Part shown: one piece after another, positions 31,757 through 41,010 of the stretch | How positions within the stretch are numbered: the first letter of the stretch is position 1 | Layout of the letters: each line of letters opens with the position of its first letter | Translations under genes and position numbers: made by a program | The notes under the pieces: model-generated | Databases searched by the model: none | Seen by the model: only the letters and a program-made list of their open reading frames with translations | Told to the model about the DNA's origin: nothing | Assembly: GCA_016415585.1 (NCBI GenBank) | Contig: CP066552.1 | Coordinates: 2,294,001 to 2,358,000, forward strand | Direction: 5' to 3' | Length of the DNA: 64,000 nucleotides | From: Pectobacterium carotovorum | GTDB taxonomy: Bacteria; Pseudomonadota; Gammaproteobacteria; Enterobacterales; Enterobacteriaceae

Positions 31757-32635
31757 ATGAAAAAATACGCTATTGCGTTAATGTGCCTGTTTTCGGTTTC
31801 AGCATTTGCCGAGACCTATAAAGGCTATCCTGATATCCCAGGCAATGCAGTTGGTTTTGCTACAGAGGTCATCAGTTATACTCCAGGGAAAAATGTAGAC
31901 TCAAATCGTAAAGTGCCAGAGCGGGTTTTGGGGGAGCCTACTGTTTACAGTATCGGTAATGCGTCATTATCTCTTGGTTCAGCAGGCAGTATGGTTGTCG
32001 GTTTTGCTCCGTACGCTATTAAGAAAAGTGGCACAGCAGACGCTGATTTTTATATTTATGAAGTTGGGATTTACGAATCATGGGATGCTTATGTTTCTAA
32101 TGATGGCAATTTATGGATCAAGGCTACTGCGGTATTTACTGAGATCAATCCTGAGCCGGACAGTATCGTCGCAACTCGTGGTTCAGTTATTGGCTATGAT
32201 GTTGACGTTATTGATTCGACAGAAGATTCATTTGCCTATCTAAAAATCGTAGACACGAGCCTATCATCCTATACAGGGTCAGCCGGTTCAGATATTGATT
32301 CTATTGTTATTACGAGTGCTAAAGCACTCGGCACTGAAGTATTTGTCGACACCGACTCACGCAACGGCAAGGTTTACAATCTGTATCAGAATGATGTCAC
32401 TGGAGCAGTAGGCGTCAAAATCATTAATAAAGATAACGTTGTGTCGTATGTCCCTTTCTCTACCGATGACTCTTTGAAGGCTATGGCATTATCGCTACAA
32501 GGTGATTTCAATTGTGATGATGAAAAAGATATTAACGTCTTGGCAGCGCGTAAATCTGATAACATCCACTTAAACATCATTAAGCAGCAAGATGGCACAG
32601 CCATTAGGACTATCGATAACTCAGTTATCAAATAA
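31757..32635 (+). CDS. Orphan secreted beta-rich protein
   Basis: ATG 31757 follows AGAGGAAGTGAA and starts a signal peptide (MKKYAIALMCLFSVSAFA, cleavage before ETYKG). The product has 292 residues. The mature protein has no membrane segment and is rich in Val, Ser, Asp and Thr. The middle part (LGSAGSMVVGFAP, ADADFYIYEVG, DAYVSNDGNLWIKA) resembles a beta-sandwich module seen in many secreted bacterial proteins in which aspartates follow a GGS-like strand. No enzyme motif is recognised. It lies between a phage lysis relic and an IS4 relic, so it may be cargo of the element at icd. Confidence 0.65.
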   Translation: MKKYAIALMCLFSVSAFAETYKGYPDIPGNAVGFATEVISYTPGKNVDSNRKVPERVLGEPTVYSIGNASLSLGSAGSMVVGFAPYAIKKSGTADADFYIYEVGIYESWDAYVSNDGNLWIKATAVFTEINPEPDSIVATRGSVIGYDVDVIDSTEDSFAYLKIVDTSLSSYTGSAGSDIDSIVITSAKALGTEVFVDTDSRNGKVYNLYQNDVTGAVGVKIINKDNVVSYVPFSTDDSLKAMALSLQGDFNCDDEKDINVLAARKSDNIHLNIIKQQDGTAIRTIDNSVIK

Positions 32636-32770
32636 GGCATTACAGCAGGCATTCACTGAGTGCCTGTGATAATGCTACATTAATTTTTTCAAATATTCGG
32701 GATCGCTTATAAAAACTGATAAAGATTATTTGAAGGGGTTACTGGCTGAGGGATCCCCACAAAATCAGCG

Positions 32771-33415
32771 CTAATAAACCAACACCATACTTCGATAGGT
32801 TTTGGCGAGGTGGTTAAGAACGGTGTTCAACACCGTTCGTCTTAACATTAGCGGAGAGTGTCGCAGGACATTCTCCGCTAACGTCATATACGAGATTACC
32901 CGCCGCGATTTGATGCTGTTGGCCTGATATTTCAGGTGTAGTCCTTTATTTTCAGCTTCATAGCCCAAAAGCCAGAGAACTGCTGTTGCCAGCGTCGCGA
33001 GCAGACTCAGTACCAACAGGCGTCCTACCGTACCACTGTGACTGGCACGCAGACCAAAACCAAAGCGTTCGCTTTTCTCGTCACGAAAATTCTGTTCAAT
33101 CTGCATTCTGCGGCTGTAAATTTTCATCACTTCACGCGGCTTAAATTCATCTGTACTGCTGAAAATAAGCCAGGGGTCTTTAGCTGCTGAGCGCCCGTCG
33201 CGCTCCTGCGACTTACGCTTAATACGGCAGCGGGCATGGTGATGCTTTCTGCCTTTCGCCTCTTTTTTATGCAGGTAAAAATGACCGTCACAACGGGAAT
33301 ACTCTGCACGGGCGAATGTACCCGGCCCGAGATATTCCGGTTTATTACTGGCCTTCAGTTCCTGTCTTCTGAACCAGTGCTCCCCCTTTCTGTTCAGTCG
33401 GAGCAGAGTCGTTCT
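32771..33415 (-). pseudogene. IS4-family transposase, C-terminal fragment
   Basis: A continuous minus-strand frame without its own start reads RKGEHWFRRQELKASNKPEY, ..., KPREVMKIYSRRMQIEQNFR and DEKSERFGFGLRASHS. YxxRMQIEQ.FRD.K..RFGFGLR is the Y-(2)-R-(3)-E-(6)-K catalytic signature of IS4/IS10-like transposases. The N-terminal half, with the first two catalytic aspartates, is missing. At the upstream edge it is fused to an IS3-family fragment. It cannot transpose. Confidence 0.75.
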
Positions 33416-33422
33416 GTAGTGG

Positions 33423-34300
<878 letters not shown>

Positions 34301-35422
34301 ATGCAATACACTGGGAAGTACCTGAAGAAAACAGTGCTGATGCTGGCCATGATGGCCGGGCTCAGCGTCGGGCAAAGTCAGGCGGGCGTTGAAATTGAGA
34401 CGCGCTCGCTGGATCAAATCTATCAGAGTGCGTTGAGAGAAGGCGGTACGGTTACCGTTTATGCTGGTGGCGACGTGCAGTCACAGCAGGCTGGTTTCAA
34501 GCGGGCGTTTGAGACACGTTTTCCCGGCATGAAACTGAATGTGATTGTCGATTACAGCAAATACCATGACGCCCGTATTGATAACCAACTGGCGACTGGC
34601 ACCCTGATTCCTGATGTGGTGCAACTGCAAACGGTGCAGAATTTCCCACGCTGGAAAAAAGAAGGTGTGCTACTGAACTACAAAGCGCGTGGCTGGGACA
34701 AAATTTATCCGGAATTTCGTGATGCAGATGGTGCCTGGACCGGTGCCTATGTCATCGCATTCAGTAATTTGGTCAATACCCAGCTTCTGGATGAAAAATC
34801 CTGGCCGCGTGAAGTTAATGACTACCTTCGTCCCAACCTGAGAGGCAATTTGATTCTGGCTTATCCGAACGACGACGATGCGGTACTGTTCTGGTACAAG
34901 CTGGTCGTGGATAAATACGGCTGGGATTTTGTGAAAAAATTGCAGGAGCAGGATCCCGTCTATGTGCGCGGCACCAACGTGCCCGGCGCTGAAATCGCGA
35001 CAGGAAAATACAGCGCGACCTTTACCAGTTCCGGTGCACTTGTGCCAGCAGCCGATGCTGTGACCCGCTTTGTGCTGCCGAAGTCCGATCCTTTTGTCTC
35101 CTGGGCGCAACGTGCCGCCATCTTCAAACAGGCGAAACACCCGGAAAGTGCCAAGCTGTACCTGAGCTGGGTGCTGGATCCGCAAACGCAGACTCAGGTC
35201 TCGCGTATGTGGTCGGTGCGCACCGACGTTGAGCCGCCAGTAGGTTACAAACATATCTGGGAATACCGTAACACTCGTCCGCAGGCATTTGCTGATTTCA
35301 TGTACGATCGCGGTGCGGTCGAGCGCTTCCGCGCACAGATGAGCCTGTATGTCGGTGAAGCGAAAGGCGAACCCACGCCGGGCTGGCTTGGTGTGAACCC
35401 AGAGGTGCCTCTGGTTAACTAG
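34301..35422 (+). CDS. Periplasmic substrate-binding protein, orphan
   Basis: ATG 34301 follows AAGTGAAGGAAATC. The product has 373 residues with a signal peptide (cleavage near SQA/GV). The mature part is a type-2 periplasmic binding protein of the Fe(III)/thiamine/polyamine-like group (GTVTVYAGGDVQSQQAGFKR, PDVVQLQTVQNFPRWKKEGV, ATFTSSGALVPAADAV). The ligand cannot be read from sequence. No permease or ATPase gene is adjacent, and IS debris and hairpins flank it, so it is either an orphan receptor or the remainder of a disrupted operon. Its GC content is core-like. Confidence 0.8.
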   Translation: MQYTGKYLKKTVLMLAMMAGLSVGQSQAGVEIETRSLDQIYQSALREGGTVTVYAGGDVQSQQAGFKRAFETRFPGMKLNVIVDYSKYHDARIDNQLATGTLIPDVVQLQTVQNFPRWKKEGVLLNYKARGWDKIYPEFRDADGAWTGAYVIAFSNLVNTQLLDEKSWPREVNDYLRPNLRGNLILAYPNDDDAVLFWYKLVVDKYGWDFVKKLQEQDPVYVRGTNVPGAEIATGKYSATFTSSGALVPAADAVTRFVLPKSDPFVSWAQRAAIFKQAKHPESAKLYLSWVLDPQTQTQVSRMWSVRTDVEPPVGYKHIWEYRNTRPQAFADFMYDRGAVERFRAQMSLYVGEAKGEPTPGWLGVNPEVPLVN

Positions 35423-35442
35423 CACTTGAGAACCTTTAACCT

Positions 35443-35470
35443 ATGCTGATCACATTAATAGTGGTCAGCA
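35443..35470 (+). terminator. Hairpin after the orphan binding protein gene
   Basis: ATGCTGATCAC pairs with GTGGTCAGCAT (one G-U pair) around a 6-base loop, 20 bp past the stop codon. There is no clear U-run, so it may be a stabilising 3' stem rather than a full terminator. Confidence 0.5.
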
Positions 35471-35612
35471 TTGCACTATGTATAAGCATAACATCACACT
35501 TTGTTATGGTGCTCTCGTTCTGTGAATGGTAAAGCTGGGGAGGGAATCCCCCCGAAAAAGCAGAGTGTTTATAAGTGGAACTTTCTCGTAATCTGAATAC
35601 AGGAGATTCTTT

Positions 35613-35685
35613 ATGAAAAGATCCTGCTTTACTGGTGCCAGACCATCACCATTCTCAAGCAGATTGAAGCCAGCACCTATTGATT
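35613..35685 (+). pseudogene. IS3-family OrfA N-terminal scrap
   Basis: ATG 35613, with AGGAG upstream, begins MKRSCFTGA and, after a shift, reads TITILKQIEAST before a stop. This fits the start of IS3-group OrfA proteins (M.KSRF...QI..ILK..EAG). Fewer than 25 codons survive. It marks the left border of the AT-rich toxin locus. The rest of 35690-36100 shows no gene. Confidence 0.55.
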
Positions 35686-36103
35686 TTTCGAGAAACTACA
35701 GTTAAGGATGAAGTTATTAACTGCTACAGGCCATTTAATTTATTTGATTATCCGCAGAGTATTCAAAGCTATTTACGGTTAATAAATCACTTCACTTAGC
35801 AGCCTCATTATAATTGTACCTAAAATTTAGCAAATGTCTTATTGCTCTATTGATTAATTCACCATGTTTGGTAATATCCAGAAGCATTCTCATTTAATCG
35901 AAACTAATGTCTCTAGGGATGTTGGTTTTTATTTTTCCGTAAAATAAAAGTGGCTGATATGGGGCTGGGGTTGATTCATGGTTAGCTCATGGCTAAAGGA
36001 GATATATCGAACTTTCAAATATCCATTATCAAAAGAATTAAATCAAAATAAATAAATAGCAGTGAAATTATTAATGCATTTATCCTTCTGGTAATGCTTA
36101 ATC

Positions 36104-37180
36104 ATGTTTATGGTGAATGAAATGAGTGAAGATAATAATCTTATTGACTTAGATTTTGAGTCGGTTAAAAATGCGATTTTTTCGTTAATGAGTAAGACAA
36201 TAAAGAACACCAAGCAATCTTTGTTGATTGAAGAGCAAGAGAATGTGGATCTTTACGTAACTGATCTGAATTTAAAAAATTCTCTGATATTTACGCAGAG
36301 TTCATTTAAAAATTATGCTCATGATTTTAATAATATTTCTTATTCTAAAGTTTCAAGTTTTCTTCAGTTAATTAGAATTAACAGTAATTATATATCAATC
36401 GGTTTTCAGTGTATCGCTGATGACGCTAAATTAGCATCATCTATTATAAAGAAAATCAATGATATCTACGAGAGCTCTGTCACCGTTACAGCTGAATTTG
36501 ATAATGATTATAGTGATATTACGAATTTTTTTTCTAATAACATTCAAAATAGAATATCTGAATTACAAGGTTCTGACGGAATAGAAAAAACAAGGGCGGA
36601 GATTAAAAAGTGTCAGGAAAAAATGTCAGAAGATCTTGACAAAATACTAGAAATAAATAAAGACATTGGAAAAAACATTAGTAAGATAGTCGTTAAATAT
36701 TTGAAAGATGCCGTTATGCCACTTCAGGCAAATAAAAAAATGAAAGATAATAGCGTGGAAAAACGTAATCTTTCCAGAGGGGAGAACGGGCTAAAAAAAG
36801 ATCCGACAGACGATATAAAAATAATTGCAGATATTGGATCTGATGAGGTCGAGGTTAAAAAAATATTTGATGATATAAATGAAAATATTGTTGAATTAGA
36901 CAGATTATACCAAACCCTTGCAAAGGAAAATGCAGCCATAGCTATGGCAACAACGATTGAGTTACAGTCAAATGATTTTAATAATTATTATAAAGAGATT
37001 CATCCAAAGGCTGAGGATACAGAAAAAGCGTGGTTGGATGTTTACTCTAAGTATAGTGATCTAAAAGATAGTTTGTTAAATATGAGTGAGAGTGATTCTA
37101 ATGCATTATCTAAATTATGGGCTGATTTAAGTGTTTATGCAAAATATGTCAGTGATCAAATGTACATAAGTAATAACTAA
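36104..37180 (+). CDS. Helical toxin component A (Xax/Ahl/Smh-like), soluble
   Basis: The product has 358 residues, predicted almost wholly alpha-helical with long coiled-coil stretches (about 155-215 and 240-290) and no signal peptide or membrane helix. Starts at 36104, 36110 or 36122 are possible; GGTGA precedes 36122. It is the first of three adjacent same-strand genes. The second is recognisably of the HBL/NHE pore-toxin type, so this is inferred to be a partner subunit, comparable to the hydrophilic components of tripartite alpha-pore toxins. Codon use is extremely AT-rich, indicating horizontal transfer. Sequence alone does not prove toxin function. Confidence 0.55.
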   Translation: MFMVNEMSEDNNLIDLDFESVKNAIFSLMSKTIKNTKQSLLIEEQENVDLYVTDLNLKNSLIFTQSSFKNYAHDFNNISYSKVSSFLQLIRINSNYISIGFQCIADDAKLASSIIKKINDIYESSVTVTAEFDNDYSDITNFFSNNIQNRISELQGSDGIEKTRAEIKKCQEKMSEDLDKILEINKDIGKNISKIVVKYLKDAVMPLQANKKMKDNSVEKRNLSRGENGLKKDPTDDIKIIADIGSDEVEVKKIFDDINENIVELDRLYQTLAKENAAIAMATTIELQSNDFNNYYKEIHPKAEDTEKAWLDVYSKYSDLKDSLLNMSESDSNALSKLWADLSVYAKYVSDQMYISNN

Positions 37181-37201
37181 ATTAAACAAAAGGATAAATA
37201 T

Positions 37202-38314
37202 ATGAAAACTCAACACGTTTTACAATACGTTGATATGCGTCAAAGAGCAGATCAGCAGATTAACGATAGTAATAATCAAGTCAGTAGTGCTCTAATTGTA
37301 AACGGTTATTGTTTAGCCTTAACCGAGCAGCCTAAATTTGATTTTAGTGCTGATCCTCATTTAAAAAGTTTACAGAAAGATCTAAATGATAGTTTAGCTG
37401 ATGCCATCAATCATGCGAATGATTATATAAATAACGTCCAAAATCAATGTTTAGTCACTTTGAACAATCTTTTAGATGTTTTTAACCGCACGGATGAGAC
37501 GATTAAACTCTATCCCAACTCTATTGCTAGAGAGGATGTTGTAGAATCTATAAATAGCATCCATAAAAAATGCGGAGTATATCAGAATCAGTCTGAAGAC
37601 TATAAAAAGCAATGTGATGATTTCAGAGAAAATATTACCAAATCGTCTGGTGATTTTTCTGGTGCTAACGATAAGGTACAAGCGGCTGTTACGGGAGACA
37701 AAGGTGAAATAACCGATTTGAATAATCAGGTCGCCGATCTTGATAAAAGAATTAATGAATTAACTGCTGGATCAGTTCTGAGTGCAATCGGCATCCTTGG
37801 TGGTGCAGTCTTGGTTTGTGTTGGTGCAGCGACAGAGGTATTTACGGGAGGGGCGGCAACCGCAGCTATTGTGGTAGGTGTGGGAGTGGTGGGGACTAGC
37901 ATTGCAGGGGAGGCAGCATCAACTATTTCGCTGGTTGACTGCTATAAACAAAAAAATACACTTCTAGCTGAAATCTATAGCTTGAAGCAAGAAAGCTCCC
38001 AAGCCACAGCGGTAAATGGTCAACTACTAAGCTTAGTTCAGCACGCAAATGATGCGGCCACAGCGCTGGTTGACATCTCAAAGCAATGGACTGATTTGGC
38101 ATCAAATCTTGAAATTCTAAACAAAAATCTTAACGATGCTGATAGTGATGAGAGTTTCACAGAACATCTTATTGCTTATAAATCGGCGAATCAACCGATA
38201 GAAGAATCTGCTAAGCTTCTTAAAAGCCAGTATATGCAAGTTCAACCGACAACAGATAAAACAACCTCTGTTTCTGACCAGTTAGAACAAGCAACGAAAG
38301 CATCTGCCGCATAA
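37202..38314 (+). CDS. Alpha-pore-forming toxin component B, HBL/NHE-like
   Basis: The product has 370 residues. Long amphipathic helices flank a hydrophobic Gly/Ala/Val hairpin at about 190-243 (GSVLSAIGILGGAVLVCVGA, a turn at TEVFTGG, then AAIVVGVGVVGTSIAGEAAS). Just before it lies SSGDFSGANDKVQAAVTGDK, close in pattern to the F.G....V...L.GD.G.I..L element of Bacillus HBL/NHE subunits. This is the layout of ClyA-superfamily pore formers, in which the hairpin inserts into the target membrane. No signal peptide is seen. AAAGGA precedes ATG 37202, 21 bp after component A. Confidence 0.7.
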   Translation: MKTQHVLQYVDMRQRADQQINDSNNQVSSALIVNGYCLALTEQPKFDFSADPHLKSLQKDLNDSLADAINHANDYINNVQNQCLVTLNNLLDVFNRTDETIKLYPNSIAREDVVESINSIHKKCGVYQNQSEDYKKQCDDFRENITKSSGDFSGANDKVQAAVTGDKGEITDLNNQVADLDKRINELTAGSVLSAIGILGGAVLVCVGAATEVFTGGAATAAIVVGVGVVGTSIAGEAASTISLVDCYKQKNTLLAEIYSLKQESSQATAVNGQLLSLVQHANDAATALVDISKQWTDLASNLEILNKNLNDADSDESFTEHLIAYKSANQPIEESAKLLKSQYMQVQPTTDKTTSVSDQLEQATKASAA

Positions 38315-38386
38315 TAATATTTTAATAAGTAAGCACCGTGTATGTTGGTGCTTACTTAATACTATCCATTTATTAATGGGGGAGTT

Positions 38387-39076
38387 ATGCCAGGAAATAC
38401 AATAAATAGCCTAAAAGAGTATTGTGAGCAATGGAAAGAATACTCGTTGAAGATAATGTTTTCTGATATTGGTACATATATGGTGATTTTAGATTATAAT
38501 ATCAATCAATTTCCTTTGCTTAATGCATTGCCTAACAAATTAATCTACTTCATAAACAATTCAAATAATTTAATTTCGGAGTACAAAAAAAACAGATCAA
38601 AGGATGTTTATAATAATTTGTTATCTTATGTTCTGACGTTTTGTCAAGAACAAATCCCCATTATAAATTTATGTGATAGTAAGCTTAAAGATATTAGAGT
38701 GGAGCTCACCCATGGGGTTTCAGATATAAAATCAGAACTTAATAAACTTAATTATGAATATGACTTGCTTACGAAAAAATATGAAGGCTGTGTTAAGTCA
38801 GCACCTTCTTCATCACCATTTATTATGGATCCTAGTGTATATATTATGGCTTGTATGGGGCCGGATTCTTATGAGGAATGGCTTTGTGATGGTTATTTGA
38901 TAAATCGATTGAATTTTACGGAAAAGATTTTGGATGGAACCGTGGTTAATATCATTGATATTAACCAAATACTTACCCCGCTCAATGCAAAAATAGAAAA
39001 CATGAAAGATGATATAAATAATGATGACGCCGATCTTGTAGAGATAATATCTTTTATTGATCAACTGGATAGCTGA
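38387..39076 (+). CDS. Possible third toxin component C
   Basis: The product has 229 residues, mostly helical, with a moderately hydrophobic stretch at about 143-158 (SPFIMDPSVYIMACMG). It is shorter than the about 350 residues of known third components. GGGGGAG stands directly before ATG 38387. It is 72 bp after component B, with the same strand and AT-rich codon use. No family is recognised. It may be a third pore component, an immunity or chaperone-like partner, or a truncated subunit. Confidence 0.45.
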   Translation: MPGNTINSLKEYCEQWKEYSLKIMFSDIGTYMVILDYNINQFPLLNALPNKLIYFINNSNNLISEYKKNRSKDVYNNLLSYVLTFCQEQIPIINLCDSKLKDIRVELTHGVSDIKSELNKLNYEYDLLTKKYEGCVKSAPSSSPFIMDPSVYIMACMGPDSYEEWLCDGYLINRLNFTEKILDGTVVNIIDINQILTPLNAKIENMKDDINNDDADLVEIISFIDQLDS

Positions 39077-39274
39077 TTTTCTATCTGCTTTGACAAGCAT
39101 GGTAAGGAACATAGCAGAAGTTGGGCGGTTTTTAGTTCTCTTAGGGTTTAGTCTTACCGTTTAAATTTTTTAAATAGTGATGCACACAAAACCTTACCAA
39201 TTAGTTTCTTCTCCAATAAATAGATGTAATTTCAGACGTTTAATGAGTTCAAGAATAATATAAAAAGGTAAAAA

Positions 39275-40837
39275 ATGAATAATAATGAAAAACAAAATAT
39301 TCAATGTAGTGCCATAGGAATTTATCCAAGAGGTTCATATCAAAATCCCAAAATGTGGAATGAGGCAGGTTTTTTTGGCGATATCTATTATTATCCGGAA
39401 TATAGGTACTATTTTCAGTTTTTGAGTTCAGGGAATCCATCAGTTGGTTATCGCTATTTCCCGACAAAACCTGAAAACAATGCAAATTGGAAATTTTTAG
39501 GAGGATTTAATCTGGGTCTAACAGATTGGATGTCTAGTATTCCAGATAATACATCATTAAATAAGATGTCGATACCAGGAACTCACGACAGTTGTACATA
39601 CACATATACTAACGCTGTAAAAAAAGGATGGGTGAGAACCCAGAATTGGAGCATAGAAGACCAACTTAATAATGGTATTCGATTTTTAGATCTTCGTTGT
39701 AGCATCAAGAACAGTAGCGATTGTATAATTTGGATGTATCATGGAGAATATGATTTAAACATAAAATTGACTGATGTACTATCAATTTGTAAGATTTTTT
39801 TAGAGAAACATCCATTGGAAACAATACTGTTATCTATACAGAAAGAATATAACAGCTATCGTGGAGTTACCGACTCTGAATTCAGAGATTGCTTTAATTC
39901 TAATATTAGAGGGTATGAGCAATATATATGGCAACAGAGTAGAACACCCAAATTAGTCGATGTTAGAAAGAAAATGGTAATCGTTTCTCGAGTTAATGGA
40001 TTAGATGGACTTCAATGGGACCAGATGAAGATAGAGGATTACAGTGATGGTGAGATCTTCACTAACTATCCAAATGAAAAAATCAAAAAAATCGAATCAC
40101 ATTTGGTTTTAGCAACATCAACCAATAAAAAGGTAGATGATGTTACATTCGTTACTTTCTTGAGTATAAATCCAACCAGTGACATTTTTGAAACAAATTT
40201 CAAGTTATCTAACTATATAAATGAATCAATATATACGTATTTAATGGATGGTGTTGGTATAAACTCGGAACTTACTATTAATGACACTCCTTACTTGGGA
40301 ATAATTCCGATGGATTTTCCCGATAACTGTAAATATATTGTTCATGCGATAGTTAAATTTAACGATCATACAATCATTAACAATGCAAACTTGATTGATA
40401 TATATAACACGGAATATAATAATTATATTTACGCCTCATCATTACTTGATGATGTTGTAAAAAATAATGCTAATAATATGAGAAAGATTGTTGGTTGGGA
40501 AACAGTAGGACAGCAAGTCTCACAGGGAAGGTGGAAAGTCATACAGGCAGATGAAGGTGTTTATTTATTCAATACATTCTATAAAGAGTTTATGTACGCA
40601 AGTTATTATGTTACAGATAATAGAAGATCTGTATGCAGTTGGATACCTGGAGTTCAGAATGAAATTGATGATGCATGCATGTGGTATATATCTAGAGTGG
40701 GTGATATGTTTATTATAAAAAATAGACGGTATGCTGAATATTTTTATGCGACATCATTAAATGATGGTGGTAATCGTCGTAAAACAGCTTGTTGGCACCC
40801 AGGAAATTTAGTCAAACAAGCCTATTTTAAGCTGTGA
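39275..40837 (+). CDS. PI-PLC X-domain protein with binding domains
   Basis: The product has 520 residues and no signal peptide. Residues 15-78 form a small aromatic module (FFGDIYYYPEYRYYFQFL, YRYFPTKPENNANWKFLG) like carbohydrate-binding modules in some toxins. Residues 80-370 are a PI-PLC X domain. H104-D105 (IPGTHDS), D139 and R141 (FLDLRC) and H156 (MYHGEY) correspond to the general acid/base histidines, aspartates and arginine of Bacillus PI-PLC. Residues 385-520 contain two similar repeats (YIYASSLLDD / FMYASYYVTDNRRSVCSW / YFYATSLNDGGNRRKTACWH), suggesting a beta-trefoil or tachylectin-like lectin. It would cleave phosphatidylinositol lipids, which are eukaryotic membrane components. 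Confidence 0.7.
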   Translation: MNNNEKQNIQCSAIGIYPRGSYQNPKMWNEAGFFGDIYYYPEYRYYFQFLSSGNPSVGYRYFPTKPENNANWKFLGGFNLGLTDWMSSIPDNTSLNKMSIPGTHDSCTYTYTNAVKKGWVRTQNWSIEDQLNNGIRFLDLRCSIKNSSDCIIWMYHGEYDLNIKLTDVLSICKIFLEKHPLETILLSIQKEYNSYRGVTDSEFRDCFNSNIRGYEQYIWQQSRTPKLVDVRKKMVIVSRVNGLDGLQWDQMKIEDYSDGEIFTNYPNEKIKKIESHLVLATSTNKKVDDVTFVTFLSINPTSDIFETNFKLSNYINESIYTYLMDGVGINSELTINDTPYLGIIPMDFPDNCKYIVHAIVKFNDHTIINNANLIDIYNTEYNNYIYASSLLDDVVKNNANNMRKIVGWETVGQQVSQGRWKVIQADEGVYLFNTFYKEFMYASYYVTDNRRSVCSWIPGVQNEIDDACMWYISRVGDMFIIKNRRYAEYFYATSLNDGGNRRKTACWHPGNLVKQAYFKL

Positions 40838-40844
40838 TAAATAT

Positions 40845-40880
40845 ATACCCTAAATAATTTGAATTGTAGGCAACCAAAAA
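40845..40880. repeat. Half ERIC element at right edge of toxin locus
   Basis: TATACCCTAAATAATTTGAA followed by TTGTAGGCAACC matches the outer end of the ERIC elements at 4142 and 9934 in reverse orientation. The core and the other end are absent. A truncated ERIC at the border suggests a rearrangement or insertion junction. Confidence 0.6.
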
Positions 40881-41010
40881 TAGTAATAGAGAGCTGAAAA
40901 TTCGACGGGGATACCTGGTATCGATAACTTTCAAGGTAGTTACCGTGTCCAATTTTATGAGTAAGTTGCCAATGGCAGCGAACCACCATTGGCATGTTGA
41001 GGATTAACGC

